A program made the position numbers and the translations under genes. Below, piece by piece: positions 1 to 9,998 of a stretch of DNA of 64,000 nucleotides (positions within the stretch are counted from its first letter, which is position 1; every line of letters begins with the position of its first letter). The notes beneath the pieces were generated by a model that was given only the letters and a program-made list of their open reading frames with translations, did no database searches and had not been told where the DNA came from. The stretch comes from Rhizonema sp. PD37 (lineage in GTDB: Bacteria; Cyanobacteriota; Cyanobacteriia; Cyanobacteriales; Nostocaceae), in NCBI GenBank assembly GCA_029379215.1, contig JAQYWO010000007.1, positions 1 through 64,000 of the forward strand, read 5' to 3'.

Positions 1-128
1 TTATAATGAGTGACAAAATGAAAACATTAGGCTTTAAAAGCAGTAAGTGAAAAGTTAAGAGTTAAATAATTTATTTAACTTTCTAGCTTGTTGGTAGTGG
101 TCAACATGTTCAAAAAAAGAAAGCCCAG

Positions 129-557
129 ATGACGACATCAACCCAAGCAACTCCAACTCGCGGTCAATTAGAAAGAACAATAGCACAACGTATTCAAGCT
201 TTATATCGCGAAACACTTGGACATCAACCAACTAAAGTTACATGTCAATTATGTGATCATAATGTAGTACTGTTGCTTGAAGGTTCTATTACTCAACCAG
301 AGCAGTTGTTAGCTGAAATAGGCAAGCAAGAACTCGCCGAGCAAGTCCGATTAGATTTAGATGGTGCGATTCAACCTCAAATAAAAGCACTAATTGAAGA
401 AATTTTGAATGTCTCTGTTGTCGATTTGCTGACTGATGCTACCTTGAAAACAGGTCGGACAGGAATTATTGCTATTTTAACGGATGCGCCGGATATTCGC
501 CACCCTGCTTTAAATTCTAAAAATAAGAAAAGCGTTTCCTTGAACAAAGTTGAATAA
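129..557 (+). CDS. DUF2294 domain protein (MpsC-like)
   Basis: A 142-residue soluble protein that I recognise as the DUF2294 family, now often named after MpsC of a staphylococcal cation/bicarbonate membrane-potential system. Typical family features are the opening TRGQLERTIAQRIQALYRE, the central VVLLLEGSIT strand and the ISVVDLLTD-like segment around residues 90-105. It has no signal peptide or membrane segment. Many cyanobacteria carry stand-alone copies beside regulators, and here a response regulator gene lies just downstream on the opposite strand. The biochemical role in cyanobacteria is unknown, so the family call is much firmer than any function. The ATG at 129 has no clear Shine-Dalgarno. 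Confidence 0.85.
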   Translation: MTTSTQATPTRGQLERTIAQRIQALYRETLGHQPTKVTCQLCDHNVVLLLEGSITQPEQLLAEIGKQELAEQVRLDLDGAIQPQIKALIEEILNVSVVDLLTDATLKTGRTGIIAILTDAPDIRHPALNSKNKKSVSLNKVE

Positions 558-720
558 ATTGTAAATAAATAAAAACTTAAAACAAATTTGTACGAGCGTG
601 CAGTAAGTTAAATGCGAGAGTAAAAAGATAGATATCTTTTACTTAATTTCTGCTTAGCTTTTGTGCAGCTGTTCTTAAATTTGGATACTTCTCACTAAAA
701 TGAATGACTCTTAACATGAG

Positions 721-1188
721 TTAGGTATTGAGTAAGAATCTAGTTTTTTTACCTAAATATCCCCGAACCAAATTTTCTACATCTTCGATCATGTAAGGCT
801 TGCTAATATAGTCGTCAAACCCAGCATTCAAGATAGTTTCTCGGTCATCTGCGCTAGCTAATGCTGTTACAGCTATAGCTGTAATATGACTAGTTAGAGG
901 TTCTTGCTTCAGATGTCGTATAACATCAATTCCACTCAAGCCAGGCATGAGGATATCTAGTAGTATCAAATCTGGCAGGTGTTCTTTTGCCAAAACGACT
1001 GCTGTGGAACTATCTTTTTGACTGATGAGTCTACAGCCTAGTGATTCAAGAGTGTAATTCAGCAATAACAGATTATCATCGTTATCTTCCACAATTAAGA
1101 TTAAAGGTGGTTGAGATTCTTGCATCTCCTGCATATCCGTAAGTGCTTGTGCCAGTTTCATTTCTTCTCCAGAGAATTTTAATTCCAT
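721..1188 (-). CDS. Single-domain response regulator (CheY-like)
   Basis: A receiver-only response regulator of 155 residues. Seen in the sequence: the acidic pair E34-D35 in LIVEDNDDN, the phospho-acceptor D78 in LILLDILMP, T108 in the IAVTAL strand and K130 in DYISKPY, so the phosphorylation site is complete. The C-terminal tail is short and there is no output domain, so signalling is presumably through protein contacts or phosphorelay. I chose the ATG at 1188 because AAGGAG lies 6 bases upstream; a longer frame from 1248 is open but would place the Shine-Dalgarno inside the gene. No partner kinase is adjacent; the nearest kinase gene in the window is at 59.6 kb. Confidence 0.9.
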   Translation of the reverse strand: MELKFSGEEMKLAQALTDMQEMQESQPPLILIVEDNDDNLLLLNYTLESLGCRLISQKDSSTAVVLAKEHLPDLILLDILMPGLSGIDVIRHLKQEPLTSHITAIAVTALASADDRETILNAGFDDYISKPYMIEDVENLVRGYLGKKTRFLLNT

Positions 1189-2075
1189 CGTCATCTCCTT
1201 ATTTAGAGAACGAACGAGGCACTCAAAGAGCGGTTCAATAGCGCTCATCCAAGACTGGCTCGTGTTTTAACCGTAACAATTTGATGATATTTGCTCACTC
1301 AATAGGTTCAAAGGAAATAACACCTCCGGAAGAGAGAGTGAGAAGACACTCCTCAATTATAAATAAATATAAATAAAATGAAAAGTCGCAAAGCAGATTA
1401 AGTAATAAATACCTAAACCCTCTAGTACATAGCAGATATACAGCAAAAACGTGCATAGTAAAGATTGGCTGAGTACGAGAATGGTTGGTAATAAACTTCG
1501 AGTCATACATCTGCATCTACATTTAGAATCTCTGCCTGGGAATTAAAAATTAAAAAAGCCTGATTTGCGAGCGTTTATTTCCGATTCTGGGCAAAACATA
1601 ATTTTTTCTGTAATCAGTGATACATTTGATGGATGATTTGAAGTCTGCAATAATTCGAGAGAGCGGTTTATATGGAAGTGATGAAATTGGGATTGCTGTA
1701 TGTGAACCTTCCCTAACTCTTGACAGCTTGTATTACAAATACTACAATTAAATGGCAATTCTGCTTGGTCATATTCATTAACGGTTTATTCACAGTTTTT
1801 AAGCAAGTATTTAGTCATTAGCAAAGTAGTGCGGTGCATTACCATACAATTTGAATGTGTAATACCCAAGCATTTGTGTGAGCCATTCACAACTTATGAG
1901 CTGTAAGTTATGATTTGCTTTCCTAGCACTCCTAACTTCCTGTACTGGTGGGTTTAGTAGGTTGGCGCAAAGAAACCTAAATATATAAACAAATGTTGAA
2001 ATGCTGTTTATGTATATTAGCCCCGCCCTGACAAATCACTCCTCACTCCTAATCAACACTGCATCCAGAGAAAAT
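1189..2075. other. 887-bp region without a convincing gene
   Basis: No confident gene. A frame on the - strand (1543-1758) lacks an ATG and carries a CxxC pair; it may be a gene relic (see findings). Several other short frames are AT-rich and lack start signals. The 200 bases before the AAA+ gene probably hold its promoter, but I see no consensus elements worth naming. Confidence 0.5.
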
Positions 2076-3278
2076 ATGGAATTTGATTATTATCGAAGCA
2101 ACGAAGGCACTTCCACGAATAACAATCGTCAAAGCTTACTGACAAGTGGTTGGCGACCATTACATCGAGAGTTAGAATGGCAGTTTTTGTGGCAACTTTT
2201 TTGTAACGATACGCGGGAGTTAACTCAAAAAACTTTACATTTAACAAGTAATATTGCTGATACTTTAGGTCGAAATAATTATACTTGGTGGGCAAATTTG
2301 CTCAATGTAGCATCTGATAATACGCGCTACGAATTTGAGAAATATTGGAATTATATCACACCCGATCTTCTTACACCAGATTATCGTTATAAAGAAGTTC
2401 TGAGTACAGAAACTCCAATCATTCAATTTGTCAGTCGCAATAGCATTCCGATAGATTACGTTCTTCATCGACTGCAAGAAATTACTGTATTGAGAATCTT
2501 AGATTTATTGGGACGTCCTGATTTGATTACTCAGTATTATTTAGAACGAGATTTTTTTTACCCTCCAGAAAAGTTTGTCAACTGGGATCGTCTTGATGTT
2601 GTCAATACAGTTAATGCATACTGGTCTAACTACGACACTTGGCTGCAAATTAACCCTTTTGAGAGGGGACGCCGACAATACACTTTAATGGCAAAAAATT
2701 TAGCCCCACTCATTAACAAAGCAACTTACGATTTAGCAGTCATGCTGAGTGGATATCAAAGCCGCGTAGGTAAACTGCACAGCCAATTTCCCATTCGCAG
2801 TTTTCCCTCAGATATTCAAAGCTTCACGGATACCGTACAGCAGGCGATTCTCTCCTCAAAGCAGTTAGCAGTTTTGATACATGGAGAACCCGGTACAGGT
2901 AAAACAGTATGGACACAAGCCGTCGCCAAAGAAATTCTTCTGCCTTTAGGGTATGTCATCTTCATTTTGGATCATGATGCGATCGCCAACTTTGTCCCCC
3001 CAACCTACTTAGAGCGTATTTGTATTATTATTAACGAAGCTGATAACTTAGCACAAAATCGTGCTTATGAAGTCGCTCAATATAATAACAAGACAGAACA
3101 CATTCTCAGCTTACTGGATGGCACATTGTACCAAAGTGTGATAGAGGAATCCGGAATTCAGCTCCAGCAACAATTGGTTGTATTAATGACTTGCAATACC
3201 ACAGAAAGATTAGATCCAGCAATGTTACGCAAAGGAAGAGTGGATCTTATGTACAAGTTTACACAGAAATATGTTTGA
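2076..3278 (+). CDS. AAA+ ATPase with unusual Walker B
   Basis: A 400-residue AAA+ ATPase. The N-terminal 230 residues are a Trp/Tyr-rich helical region I do not recognise; the ATPase core follows. Walker A is GEPGTGKT at residues 270-277; the Walker B position reads IIINEAD near 317-323, so the usual Asp before Glu is Asn; sensor 1 (VLMTCNTTERLDPAML) and a likely arginine finger (RKGRVD) close the domain. The ATG at 2076 is preferred over the upstream frame from 2001, whose extra residues look non-conserved. The stop overlaps the next gene (acetyltransferase relic) by 8 bases, suggesting one transcript. The substrate is unknown; an N-terminal-domain-specific remodelling role is inference. 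Confidence 0.8.
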   Translation: MEFDYYRSNEGTSTNNNRQSLLTSGWRPLHRELEWQFLWQLFCNDTRELTQKTLHLTSNIADTLGRNNYTWWANLLNVASDNTRYEFEKYWNYITPDLLTPDYRYKEVLSTETPIIQFVSRNSIPIDYVLHRLQEITVLRILDLLGRPDLITQYYLERDFFYPPEKFVNWDRLDVVNTVNAYWSNYDTWLQINPFERGRRQYTLMAKNLAPLINKATYDLAVMLSGYQSRVGKLHSQFPIRSFPSDIQSFTDTVQQAILSSKQLAVLIHGEPGTGKTVWTQAVAKEILLPLGYVIFILDHDAIANFVPPTYLERICIIINEADNLAQNRAYEVAQYNNKTEHILSLLDGTLYQSVIEESGIQLQQQLVVLMTCNTTERLDPAMLRKGRVDLMYKFTQKYV

Positions 3279-3745
3279 AAATAGAAACAAGACAGGAGGT
3301 AAGTGCAATGGCTATCTCCGCCATGCGACTCAGGATGATTTTGACTTATTGGTAGATTGGTATAAAGCATTTTCACTCTTAAGCGAGCGGGGCTGTTGAG
3401 GGAGATGAAGAACGTGGTGTCAAACATCATTTGAGTCAAAAAAATCTTGATCTTTGGCAGGATAAAACACCTGTATCAATAGTTTGTGGTAGTGTATCAA
3501 CACCTAACGGTAGTTCGATTGGACGAGTGTACACACCTCCAGAGTACCGAAAAAAAGGCTATGCCACGTCCTGTGTAGCAGCATTGAGTCAAACCCTGCT
3601 AGATCGAGGGTGTCGATATTGCTTTTTATTCACAGACTTGGCCAATCCGACATCCAATCATATCTACCGAATCATCGGCTACCAACCAGTGTGTGATTGG
3701 CACGATTACTCTTTTACTGAGGAGACTGTAGATGTTACAGCATAA
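3271..3745 (+). pseudogene. GNAT acetyltransferase broken by a frameshift
   Basis: A GNAT-family acetyltransferase split into two frames. The first frame starts at ATG 3271 inside the end of the AAA+ gene and reads through RHATQDDFDLLVDWYKAF before stopping at 3397-3399. The second frame picks up without loss of sequence from about 3393 and contains the acetyl-CoA loop RKKGYATS and the C-terminal NPTSNHIYRIIGYQPV typical of the family. Removing one G from the GGGG run at 3389-3392 restores one continuous protein of about 157 residues. Either a real recent inactivation or a sequencing error in a homopolymer. An internal start for the second half alone would lack the N-terminal strands. Confidence 0.85.
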
Positions 3746-4691
3746 TTCTGTCACCATAACAGATGTGGAAGCAGCTCAAAGGCGTCTTGCAGGTATTGCT
3801 CACCGCACCCCTGTTCTCACTTCTAAAACAGTCAACGAACGTACTCATAGTCAAGTGTTTTTCAAGTGTGAAAATTTTCAACGCACTGGATCTTTTAAGT
3901 TTCGAGGTGCGTATAATGCTTTATCACAGCTGTCTGAAGAACAAAAACAAAAAGGCGTTCTGACATTTTCATCTGGAAATCATGCCCAAGCGATCGCCCT
4001 AGCCGGACAATTGCTGAATATTCCCACGACTATTGTGATGCCTGACGACGCCCCAAGCGTTAAGCAAGTTGCTACTCGTGAGTATGGTGCGGAGGTGATT
4101 ATTTACAATCGTCAGCAAACAAATAGAGAAGAATTAGCCCTGACTTTAGCAAGCGATCGCCAAGTAACGTTGATTCCTCCCTACAATCATCCTCATATCA
4201 TCGCAGGACAAGGAACAGCAGCTAAAGAACTGATTGAGGACGTTGGTGTAGACTTACTCTTAGTGTGTTGTGGCGGTGGCGGATTACTTTCGGGTTCGGC
4301 GATCGCAACCAAAGCAGTTTTACCGAATTGTCGAGTGATAGGAGTCGAACCCGAACGTGCTGACGATGCCACACGTTCGTTTCACACCAAAACTCTGCAA
4401 ACAGTCAATTATCCTGATACCATAGCTGACGGCGCACGTACTCTCAGCCTCGGTTCGATAACTTTTCCCTTGGTACTGCATTACGTGGATGATATGGTGA
4501 CAGTATCCGAGGAAGCAATCCTTCGCACCATGTTTTTTTTATGGGAACGCCTCAAAATTGTCGTTGAACCCACCGGAGTCCTTGCTACAGCAGCCCTCCT
4601 TGAAGGAGTTGTGAAAGCACCGCAGGCGAGAATTGGTGTGATCGTCAGTGGTGGAAATGTTGATTTGAAGCAAGTTGCTCATTGGTGGTGA
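3732..4691 (+). CDS. Threonine/serine dehydratase-like PLP enzyme
   Basis: A fold-type II PLP enzyme of 319 residues related to catabolic threonine dehydratase, serine racemase and threo-3-hydroxyaspartate ammonia-lyase. Visible motifs: the Schiff-base lysine K56 in SFKFRG, the substrate loop SSGNHAQA (80-87), the phosphate-binding GGGGLLSG (181-188) and the cofactor-facing SGGNVDL near the end. There is no C-terminal ACT domain, which excludes the allosteric biosynthetic IlvA and fits the serine racemase/catabolic group; exact substrate cannot be told from sequence. ATG 3732 has GAGGAG upstream and overlaps the end of the acetyltransferase relic by 14 bases, so the three genes from 2076 form a likely operon. 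Confidence 0.9.
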   Translation: MLQHNSVTITDVEAAQRRLAGIAHRTPVLTSKTVNERTHSQVFFKCENFQRTGSFKFRGAYNALSQLSEEQKQKGVLTFSSGNHAQAIALAGQLLNIPTTIVMPDDAPSVKQVATREYGAEVIIYNRQQTNREELALTLASDRQVTLIPPYNHPHIIAGQGTAAKELIEDVGVDLLLVCCGGGGLLSGSAIATKAVLPNCRVIGVEPERADDATRSFHTKTLQTVNYPDTIADGARTLSLGSITFPLVLHYVDDMVTVSEEAILRTMFFLWERLKIVVEPTGVLATAALLEGVVKAPQARIGVIVSGGNVDLKQVAHWW

Positions 4692-4991
4692 AGTTACCTT
4701 TTGATGGGGTAAATCGGAAATACATACATGCCATGTGGTTTTGAGCGCCATTATTTACGCGCATCCTTCTTCCTGCTGTTCAAGACTCCTCACGCCCCAG
4801 TCACAAAAAGCATACAATTGAAGAAATTACAAAGGCTTACGGTAGCAAGCAGCGAGGATGGCGATGTGTGAATAGTTTTTGTGGAAGCTAAACTAGAAGA
4901 TTAGAAAAGGTTTATTTCAATTCTTGCTAGAAAAATCAGCATAAAGACTAGTCCCTTGAGCGTTCTAGTCAGCAGGCAAAAGGTAATTATT

Positions 4992-6917
4992 ATGACAAAT
5001 TTTCGGAAAAAGACATCTGTGAAACAGCGACAAATGAAGCGGGGCGGAGCTTTGACTGGAGCCTTGGCTGCTAGTCTGATCATGTTGCCAGGGATAATCG
5101 GTGGAACTCCGGCGCTGGCGCAAAAAGCAGATCAGCGTGATCCGCTAACCTACGGCAAATTGATTCAGGCAATTGACAAAGGTGAAGTTAAAAAAGTAGA
5201 ACTCGATGAAAGCGAACAAATAGCAAAAGTTTATCTAAATTCTCCAAAAGATTCGCCTAAATCAGATCAACAACCCGTACAAGTCAGGCTTTTGGATCAA
5301 AACACGGAGTTAATTAACAAACTAAGAGAACATAAAGTAGATTTTGAGGCGGTACCGACTGGTAATAGTCGGGCTGCCGTAACTCTTTTGTTCAATCTTC
5401 TATGGATTATACCGTTAGTTGCGTTAATGCTATTGTTCTTGCGCCGCTCTACAAATGCTTCGAGTCAAGCAATGAACTTCGGCAAAACCAGAGCACGCTT
5501 CCAAATGGAAGCAAAAACCGGAGTGAAATTTGAAGACGTAGCAGGTATCGAAGAAGCGAAAGAAGAGCTACAAGAAGTTGTCACTTTCCTCAAACAACCA
5601 GAAAAATTTACCTCTGTAGGTGCACGGATTCCTAAAGGAGTGCTGTTGGTAGGACCTCCCGGAACTGGGAAAACTTTGCTGGCAAAAGCGATCGCTGGCG
5701 AAGCTTCTGTCCCCTTCTTTAGTATTTCCGGTTCAGAATTTGTCGAAATGTTTGTGGGTGTAGGTGCATCCCGTGTGCGCGATTTGTTTAAAAAAGCTAA
5801 AGAGAATGCTCCTTGCTTGATATTTATCGATGAAATTGACGCCGTCGGCAGGCAAAGAGGTGCTGGAATCGGCGGTGGTAACGATGAGCGGGAACAAACC
5901 CTCAACCAACTGCTCACTGAAATGGATGGTTTTGAAGGCAACAATGGCATTATTATAATTGCCGCAACAAACCGTCCTGATGTACTGGATGCAGCACTGC
6001 TGAGACCGGGAAGATTTGACAGACAAGTCACTGTAGATCTGCCAGCTTATACAGGTCGCTTGCAAATCTTGCAAGTACATGCACGCAATAAGAAACTATC
6101 TCCGGAAGTCTCTTTAGAAGCGATCGCACGACGGACTCCTGGGTTTTCCGGTGCAGATCTCGCTAACCTGCTCAACGAAGCGGCAATTTTTACCGCCCGC
6201 CGACGCAAAGACGCAGTGACAATGCAAGAAGTGAGCGATGCGATCGACCGCATTACAATTGGTTTATCACTAACTCCTTTGCTTGACAGTAAGAAAAAGC
6301 GGCTCATTGCCTACCATGAGGTTGGACACGCTTTGCTGATTACTCTCCTGAAAAACTCCGATCCCTTAAATAAAGTTACAATCATTCCTCGTTCTGGCGG
6401 TCTTGGTGGTTTTACCGAAAGCTTGCCCAGCGAAGATACTGTTGATAGCGGCTTGTACAGTCGTGCTTGGATCATAGATCGGATTACCGTAACCCTAGGT
6501 GGTAGAGCTGCAGAGGCTGAAGTGTTTGGTGAAGCAGAAGTGACTGACGGAGCCTCGCAAGATTTGACAACTGTAGCAAGTTTAGCAAGGAAGATGGTCA
6601 CACTCTACGGTATGTCCGATCTTGGACCCGTAGCTCTAGAAAGTCCTGGACAGCAAGTTTTTCTGGGTAGAGACTGGATGGATCGCTCTGAATACTCAGA
6701 AGAGATAGCTACCAAAATTGACCGACAAGTGCGAATGATCGCAATTTCCTGCTATCAAACAGCGCGTAACCTGATTCGCCAAAATCGTGGTTTGGTAGAC
6801 TCTCTCGTTGATTTGTTGGTAGAACAAGAGACGATTGAGGGAGAACAATTCCGTCAAATTGTTGCCGAATATGCTCAGTTGCCTGAGAAACCGTTAGCAG
6901 CATCTAGCAAAGCGTAG
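4992..6917 (+). CDS. ftsH: ATP-dependent zinc metalloprotease FtsH
   Basis: A membrane-anchored AAA+ protease of 641 residues that degrades damaged or unassembled membrane proteins, in cyanobacteria notably photosystem II D1. Order: an N-terminal hydrophobic segment (about 17-40), a lumenal/periplasmic domain, a second TM (about 132-150, [18 protein letters not shown]), the ATPase with Walker A GPPGTGKT (221-228), Walker [11 protein letters not shown] and the second region of homology [21 protein letters not shown], then the M41 peptidase with zinc motif HEVGH at 442-446. ATG 4992 follows AAGG with good spacing; the upstream TTG frame is unlikely. Cyanobacteria carry about four FtsH proteins and I cannot assign which this is. 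Confidence 0.96.
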   Translation: MTNFRKKTSVKQRQMKRGGALTGALAASLIMLPGIIGGTPALAQKADQRDPLTYGKLIQAIDKGEVKKVELDESEQIAKVYLNSPKDSPKSDQQPVQVRLLDQNTELINKLREHKVDFEAVPTGNSRAAVTLLFNLLWIIPLVALMLLFLRRSTNASSQAMNFGKTRARFQMEAKTGVKFEDVAGIEEAKEELQEVVTFLKQPEKFTSVGARIPKGVLLVGPPGTGKTLLAKAIAGEASVPFFSISGSEFVEMFVGVGASRVRDLFKKAKENAPCLIFIDEIDAVGRQRGAGIGGGNDEREQTLNQLLTEMDGFEGNNGIIIIAATNRPDVLDAALLRPGRFDRQVTVDLPAYTGRLQILQVHARNKKLSPEVSLEAIARRTPGFSGADLANLLNEAAIFTARRRKDAVTMQEVSDAIDRITIGLSLTPLLDSKKKRLIAYHEVGHALLITLLKNSDPLNKVTIIPRSGGLGGFTESLPSEDTVDSGLYSRAWIIDRITVTLGGRAAEAEVFGEAEVTDGASQDLTTVASLARKMVTLYGMSDLGPVALESPGQQVFLGRDWMDRSEYSEEIATKIDRQVRMIAISCYQTARNLIRQNRGLVDSLVDLLVEQETIEGEQFRQIVAEYAQLPEKPLAASSKA

Positions 6918-6936
6918 AAATATGTAGGTTGTTGGT

Positions 6937-6976
6937 TAGTTGTTAGTGGTTAAGAATACTTAATAACTAACAACTA
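6937..6976. terminator. Bidirectional hairpin between ftsH and M23 gene
   Basis: A 10-bp perfect inverted repeat (TAGTTGTTAG / CTAACAACTA) with a 20-base loop lies between the convergent ftsH and peptidase genes. It lacks a strong T run, so it is a plausible but weak terminator for both. Similar heptanucleotide-type repeats occur elsewhere in the window. Confidence 0.45.
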
Positions 6977-6980
6977 TCAC

Positions 6981-7655
6981 TTAATCTCTAATATGTCTTG
7001 ACTCATCAATTTTGAGTGTGGACTGTTGAGTTGAGCCTCGGACAATTTGCTGCTGAGAGAACATTTCTTGGAGTACCATTGCTGGATTTACGTAATTGCC
7101 ACTGTATTTGAGTCCCCAGTGCAGATGAGGACCGGTGGTGCGTCCAGTCATTCCAACTCGACCAATTCTAGCTCCTGCTGGTATTTGCTCACCTTCCCAA
7201 ATTTGAATACCACCCGTGCGATCTATAAGATAACGACGACCAGACTGTGTTTCAACTTGTCCTTCCATATGACAGTAGGTGTGTTGCCATTCGCCTGATT
7301 GTATAACAAGATGAGTTCCACAGTTATCGCGATCGCCAACCTTCGTGACTGTACCCGCCCACCAGTTGCGAATATAACTACCTTGTGGTGCAGCCATATC
7401 CAACCCACTGTGAAATTCTAATTGGTTCCCGCCAGTGGCAGAAAGACGGTAGCCAAAAGGTGATGTGTATGCCTGAAAGTTTTCTACGGGAAAAGAGGCT
7501 GATAACCAGCTATTGTTTACGACTGCATGCTTTTGGTGCAACTCTCCGGCTTTGACAGCCTCAAAATTGGGAGTTCCAGCCAGCAAGCTAACAATAGTTA
7601 AACCTAATATGAATAGTGTGACTCTATAAAATCTTATTTTTATCCACTGACTCAT
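6981..7655 (-). CDS. M23 family peptidoglycan endopeptidase
   Basis: An exported LytM-type zinc peptidase of 224 residues. An N-terminal hydrophobic segment (about 10-28) serves as signal peptide or anchor. The M23 domain (about 62-195) shows the HxxxD motif H82-D86 (HSGLDMA), H129 region (HTYCH) and the HLHW motif (177-180), so all metal ligands and the catalytic histidine appear present. Such enzymes cut peptide crosslinks in peptidoglycan. Start ATG has AAGGAA 7 bases upstream. It stands alone and converges with ftsH. Confidence 0.93.
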   Translation of the reverse strand: MSQWIKIRFYRVTLFILGLTIVSLLAGTPNFEAVKAGELHQKHAVVNNSWLSASFPVENFQAYTSPFGYRLSATGGNQLEFHSGLDMAAPQGSYIRNWWAGTVTKVGDRDNCGTHLVIQSGEWQHTYCHMEGQVETQSGRRYLIDRTGGIQIWEGEQIPAGARIGRVGMTGRTTGPHLHWGLKYSGNYVNPAMVLQEMFSQQQIVRGSTQQSTLKIDESRHIRD

Positions 7656-7986
7656 TTTAAATTCCTTAAGATATACAGTTAAGATTTATGAGCATTCAGT
7701 CACCTGATCTCGACACTTTTTCTCTTCATATCTGATAGAACACTGCTGATAGCTTAGTTTTGAAATGATTTACGCCAAAAAAATCGGTTTCCCCCAAAAT
7801 ATAGTGCGTTTATAAGTTAAGCACCAACAGAGAAATTGGGTTTCTTACACGGAAATAATTTTACAAGAAGACATCGCTATGTCAAGTGCTTTAGCAAAAA
7901 ATTTATTTATCAATTCCCGTAGCAATTGTTAGGCTAATGTAAAGGACTGCTCGTAATGTGACAATAAAGATTTTGTCGTATCAAAG
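7656..7986. other. 331-bp divergent intergenic region
   Basis: This lies between the divergent peptidase and aldo/keto reductase genes and presumably holds both promoters. It is AT-rich; I see no ORF, hairpin or recognisable operator. Confidence 0.5.
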
Positions 7987-9027
7987 ATGAAGTATAACCA
8001 ATTAAGCAATAGTGATCTGAAGGTTTCAGAGATTTGTCTGGGAACAATGACATTTGGGCAACAAAATATCCTTGAGGATGCTATAGCGCAGCTAGATTAT
8101 GCCATTGCTTCTGGAGTAAACTTTATTGACACAGCTGAGATGTATCCAGTGCCACCTCGTGGTGAAACACAAGGAAGAACCGAGGCATATATTGGAGAAT
8201 GGCTGAAAAAACAACAGCGAGATAAACTGATTGTCGCTACAAAAATTACAGGTCCCGGCAGAGGATTTAAATGGCTACGAGGAGGAGAGCTAAAAATTAA
8301 CCGTACTCATATCAAACAGGCAGTAGATGATAGTCTTAAACGCTTACAAACAGATTATATTGATTTATATCAAATTCACTGGCCTGACCGTTATGTTCCG
8401 CTATTTGGTCAAACAGAGTATAACCCAACTTTTGCACGAGACACTATTCCTATTGCCGAACAATTGGAAGCGATCGCAGATGTTATTAAAGCCGGAAAAA
8501 TTCGTTACTTGGGGTTGAGTAATGAAACTCCTTGGGGAGTTTGTGAATTTAGCCGCATAGCACAACAGTTAAATTTACCCAAAGTCGTTTCTATTCAAAA
8601 TGCCTATAATCTAATCAATCGCGTGTTTGATTTATCTCTTGCAGAAGCTTGTGATCGCGAAAACATAGGTTTGTTAGCTTACAGTCCATTGGGGTTCGGT
8701 GTATTAGCTGGCAAGTACGTGCAGGCCCAACCATTAGAGGATACACGACTTACTCTCTTCCCCGGTTTTGGACAGCGTTATCTCAAACCAAATGTTAAGG
8801 AAGCTGTGGCAGCTTATGTAGAAATTGCCCACAAGTACAACTTGAAACCTTCACTTTTAGCATTAGCGTTTGTCCGCAGTCGTTGGTTTGTCAGGAGTAC
8901 TATTATTGGGGCGACAACACTAGAACAACTGAAAGAAAATTTAGAAAGTGTAAATATAGTATTGGATAAAGAGACTAGAGCCGAATTGGACGCTGTTCAC
9001 AGTCGTTATCCGAATCCAGCACCTTAG
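7987..9027 (+). CDS. tas: NADP(H)-dependent aldo/keto reductase, Tas type
   Basis: A 346-residue aldo/keto reductase closely resembling the E. coli Tas protein along its whole length, including the diagnostic AEMYPVPPRGETQGRTE segment and the closing HSRYPNPAP. The catalytic tetrad is visible: D48 and Y53 (NFIDTAEMY), K86 (LIVATKITG) and H131 (LYQIHW). The C-terminal cofactor motif IIGATTLEQLKENL is intact. The physiological substrate is unknown; the family reduces a range of aldehydes and ketones. It is a single gene, with about 88 bases before the next one. Confidence 0.92.
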   Translation: MKYNQLSNSDLKVSEICLGTMTFGQQNILEDAIAQLDYAIASGVNFIDTAEMYPVPPRGETQGRTEAYIGEWLKKQQRDKLIVATKITGPGRGFKWLRGGELKINRTHIKQAVDDSLKRLQTDYIDLYQIHWPDRYVPLFGQTEYNPTFARDTIPIAEQLEAIADVIKAGKIRYLGLSNETPWGVCEFSRIAQQLNLPKVVSIQNAYNLINRVFDLSLAEACDRENIGLLAYSPLGFGVLAGKYVQAQPLEDTRLTLFPGFGQRYLKPNVKEAVAAYVEIAHKYNLKPSLLALAFVRSRWFVRSTIIGATTLEQLKENLESVNIVLDKETRAELDAVHSRYPNPAP

Positions 9028-9114
9028 AATAAAATAAGCGATAAGCAGCAAGAACATATAAGTCAGACTTGGCAGCTAGGAATACGTCCCCATAAATAAA
9101 AAAGCAAAAACACT

Positions 9115-9693
9115 ATGGCAAAGCGTAAGAAAAGCAATCTCCAGTGGATCAAAGAAACGCTTGAACTAAAACCTGATCATCACTGGGAAGCTCCATCAGG
9201 TTACAAAATTTTTGTTGCAGATCGGGGATCTGTTCGCTTCAATGTTCCCCAGAATTGGGTTTTTGAGCCACAAGAAAAATCATTCAAGTTCCTCGATAGA
9301 AAACCGCCTGACGATGATTGCTGCCTAGAAGTGTCTTTCAATCGCCTGCCACCTAATGACTGGAGCCAGTTTCCACTCGTATCCACTTTAGAGAAAGTGA
9401 CAGAAAACGATGGCCGCAACGTCATTGCTAAGGGAGAAATCTTTACCATCAAGCGTCAAACTGCCAGGATTGTTTGGACGGAGATTAAGTTTATTGACAC
9501 TCAGGCAGAGCCACGCGAAGCTTTTTCGCGGACTTGCATTGGTTTGGGGTCGAATGTTCAGTGCTTGATCACATTCGATTATTGGGTAGATCAAGCTCAC
9601 TCGCTAACACCGATTTGGGATGAGGTGATGCGATCGCTCACACTAGGGCTGTATATCCGTGACTCAACGACTGGTGCTGCTTTTCCAGATTGA
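9115..9693 (+). CDS. Conserved hypothetical protein
   Basis: A soluble 192-residue protein beginning MAKRKKSNLQWIKETLELKPDHHWEAPSGYKIFVADRG. It has no signal peptide or TM, and alternating hydrophobic strands suggest a beta-sandwich-like fold of the type seen in PsbP/Mog1-like proteins, with strands FNVPQNWVFEPQ and ARIVWTEIKF. That fold suggestion is weak inference. I do not recognise a named family, though the composition is that of a conserved cyanobacterial gene. HIP1 sites occur within it, so it looks resident rather than acquired. Confidence 0.75.
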   Translation: MAKRKKSNLQWIKETLELKPDHHWEAPSGYKIFVADRGSVRFNVPQNWVFEPQEKSFKFLDRKPPDDDCCLEVSFNRLPPNDWSQFPLVSTLEKVTENDGRNVIAKGEIFTIKRQTARIVWTEIKFIDTQAEPREAFSRTCIGLGSNVQCLITFDYWVDQAHSLTPIWDEVMRSLTLGLYIRDSTTGAAFPD

Positions 9694-9998
9694 GCTAAAA
9701 AATAAATCTTCAGTAAATTAACGCAAAAAAATCTAAATTTGTAAAATCTTGATCTGCTGTGAAATCTAGTAGGATCTGGTTTGACATGACTGCTCATTTT
9801 TGATTAGCGAAAGAGTGACTCCTCTCTCCCCTGTGCCCTCTCCTTCCCCAATATATATTTTTCTTATATCCAAGTTTGACGAAAAATACTGCATAAATTT
9901 GAAGGACTATCCCTAAAGTTCATATATGGGTGTATTCCTACGTAAGTTCTTAATTTGTATTTCTCACAATGTATTGCTCAAAACATCAGGGATCGAAT

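Noticed and set aside
5465..6601. Long open frames antisense to ftsH
   Set aside because: They are shadows of a highly conserved gene, with no start signals and no known family.
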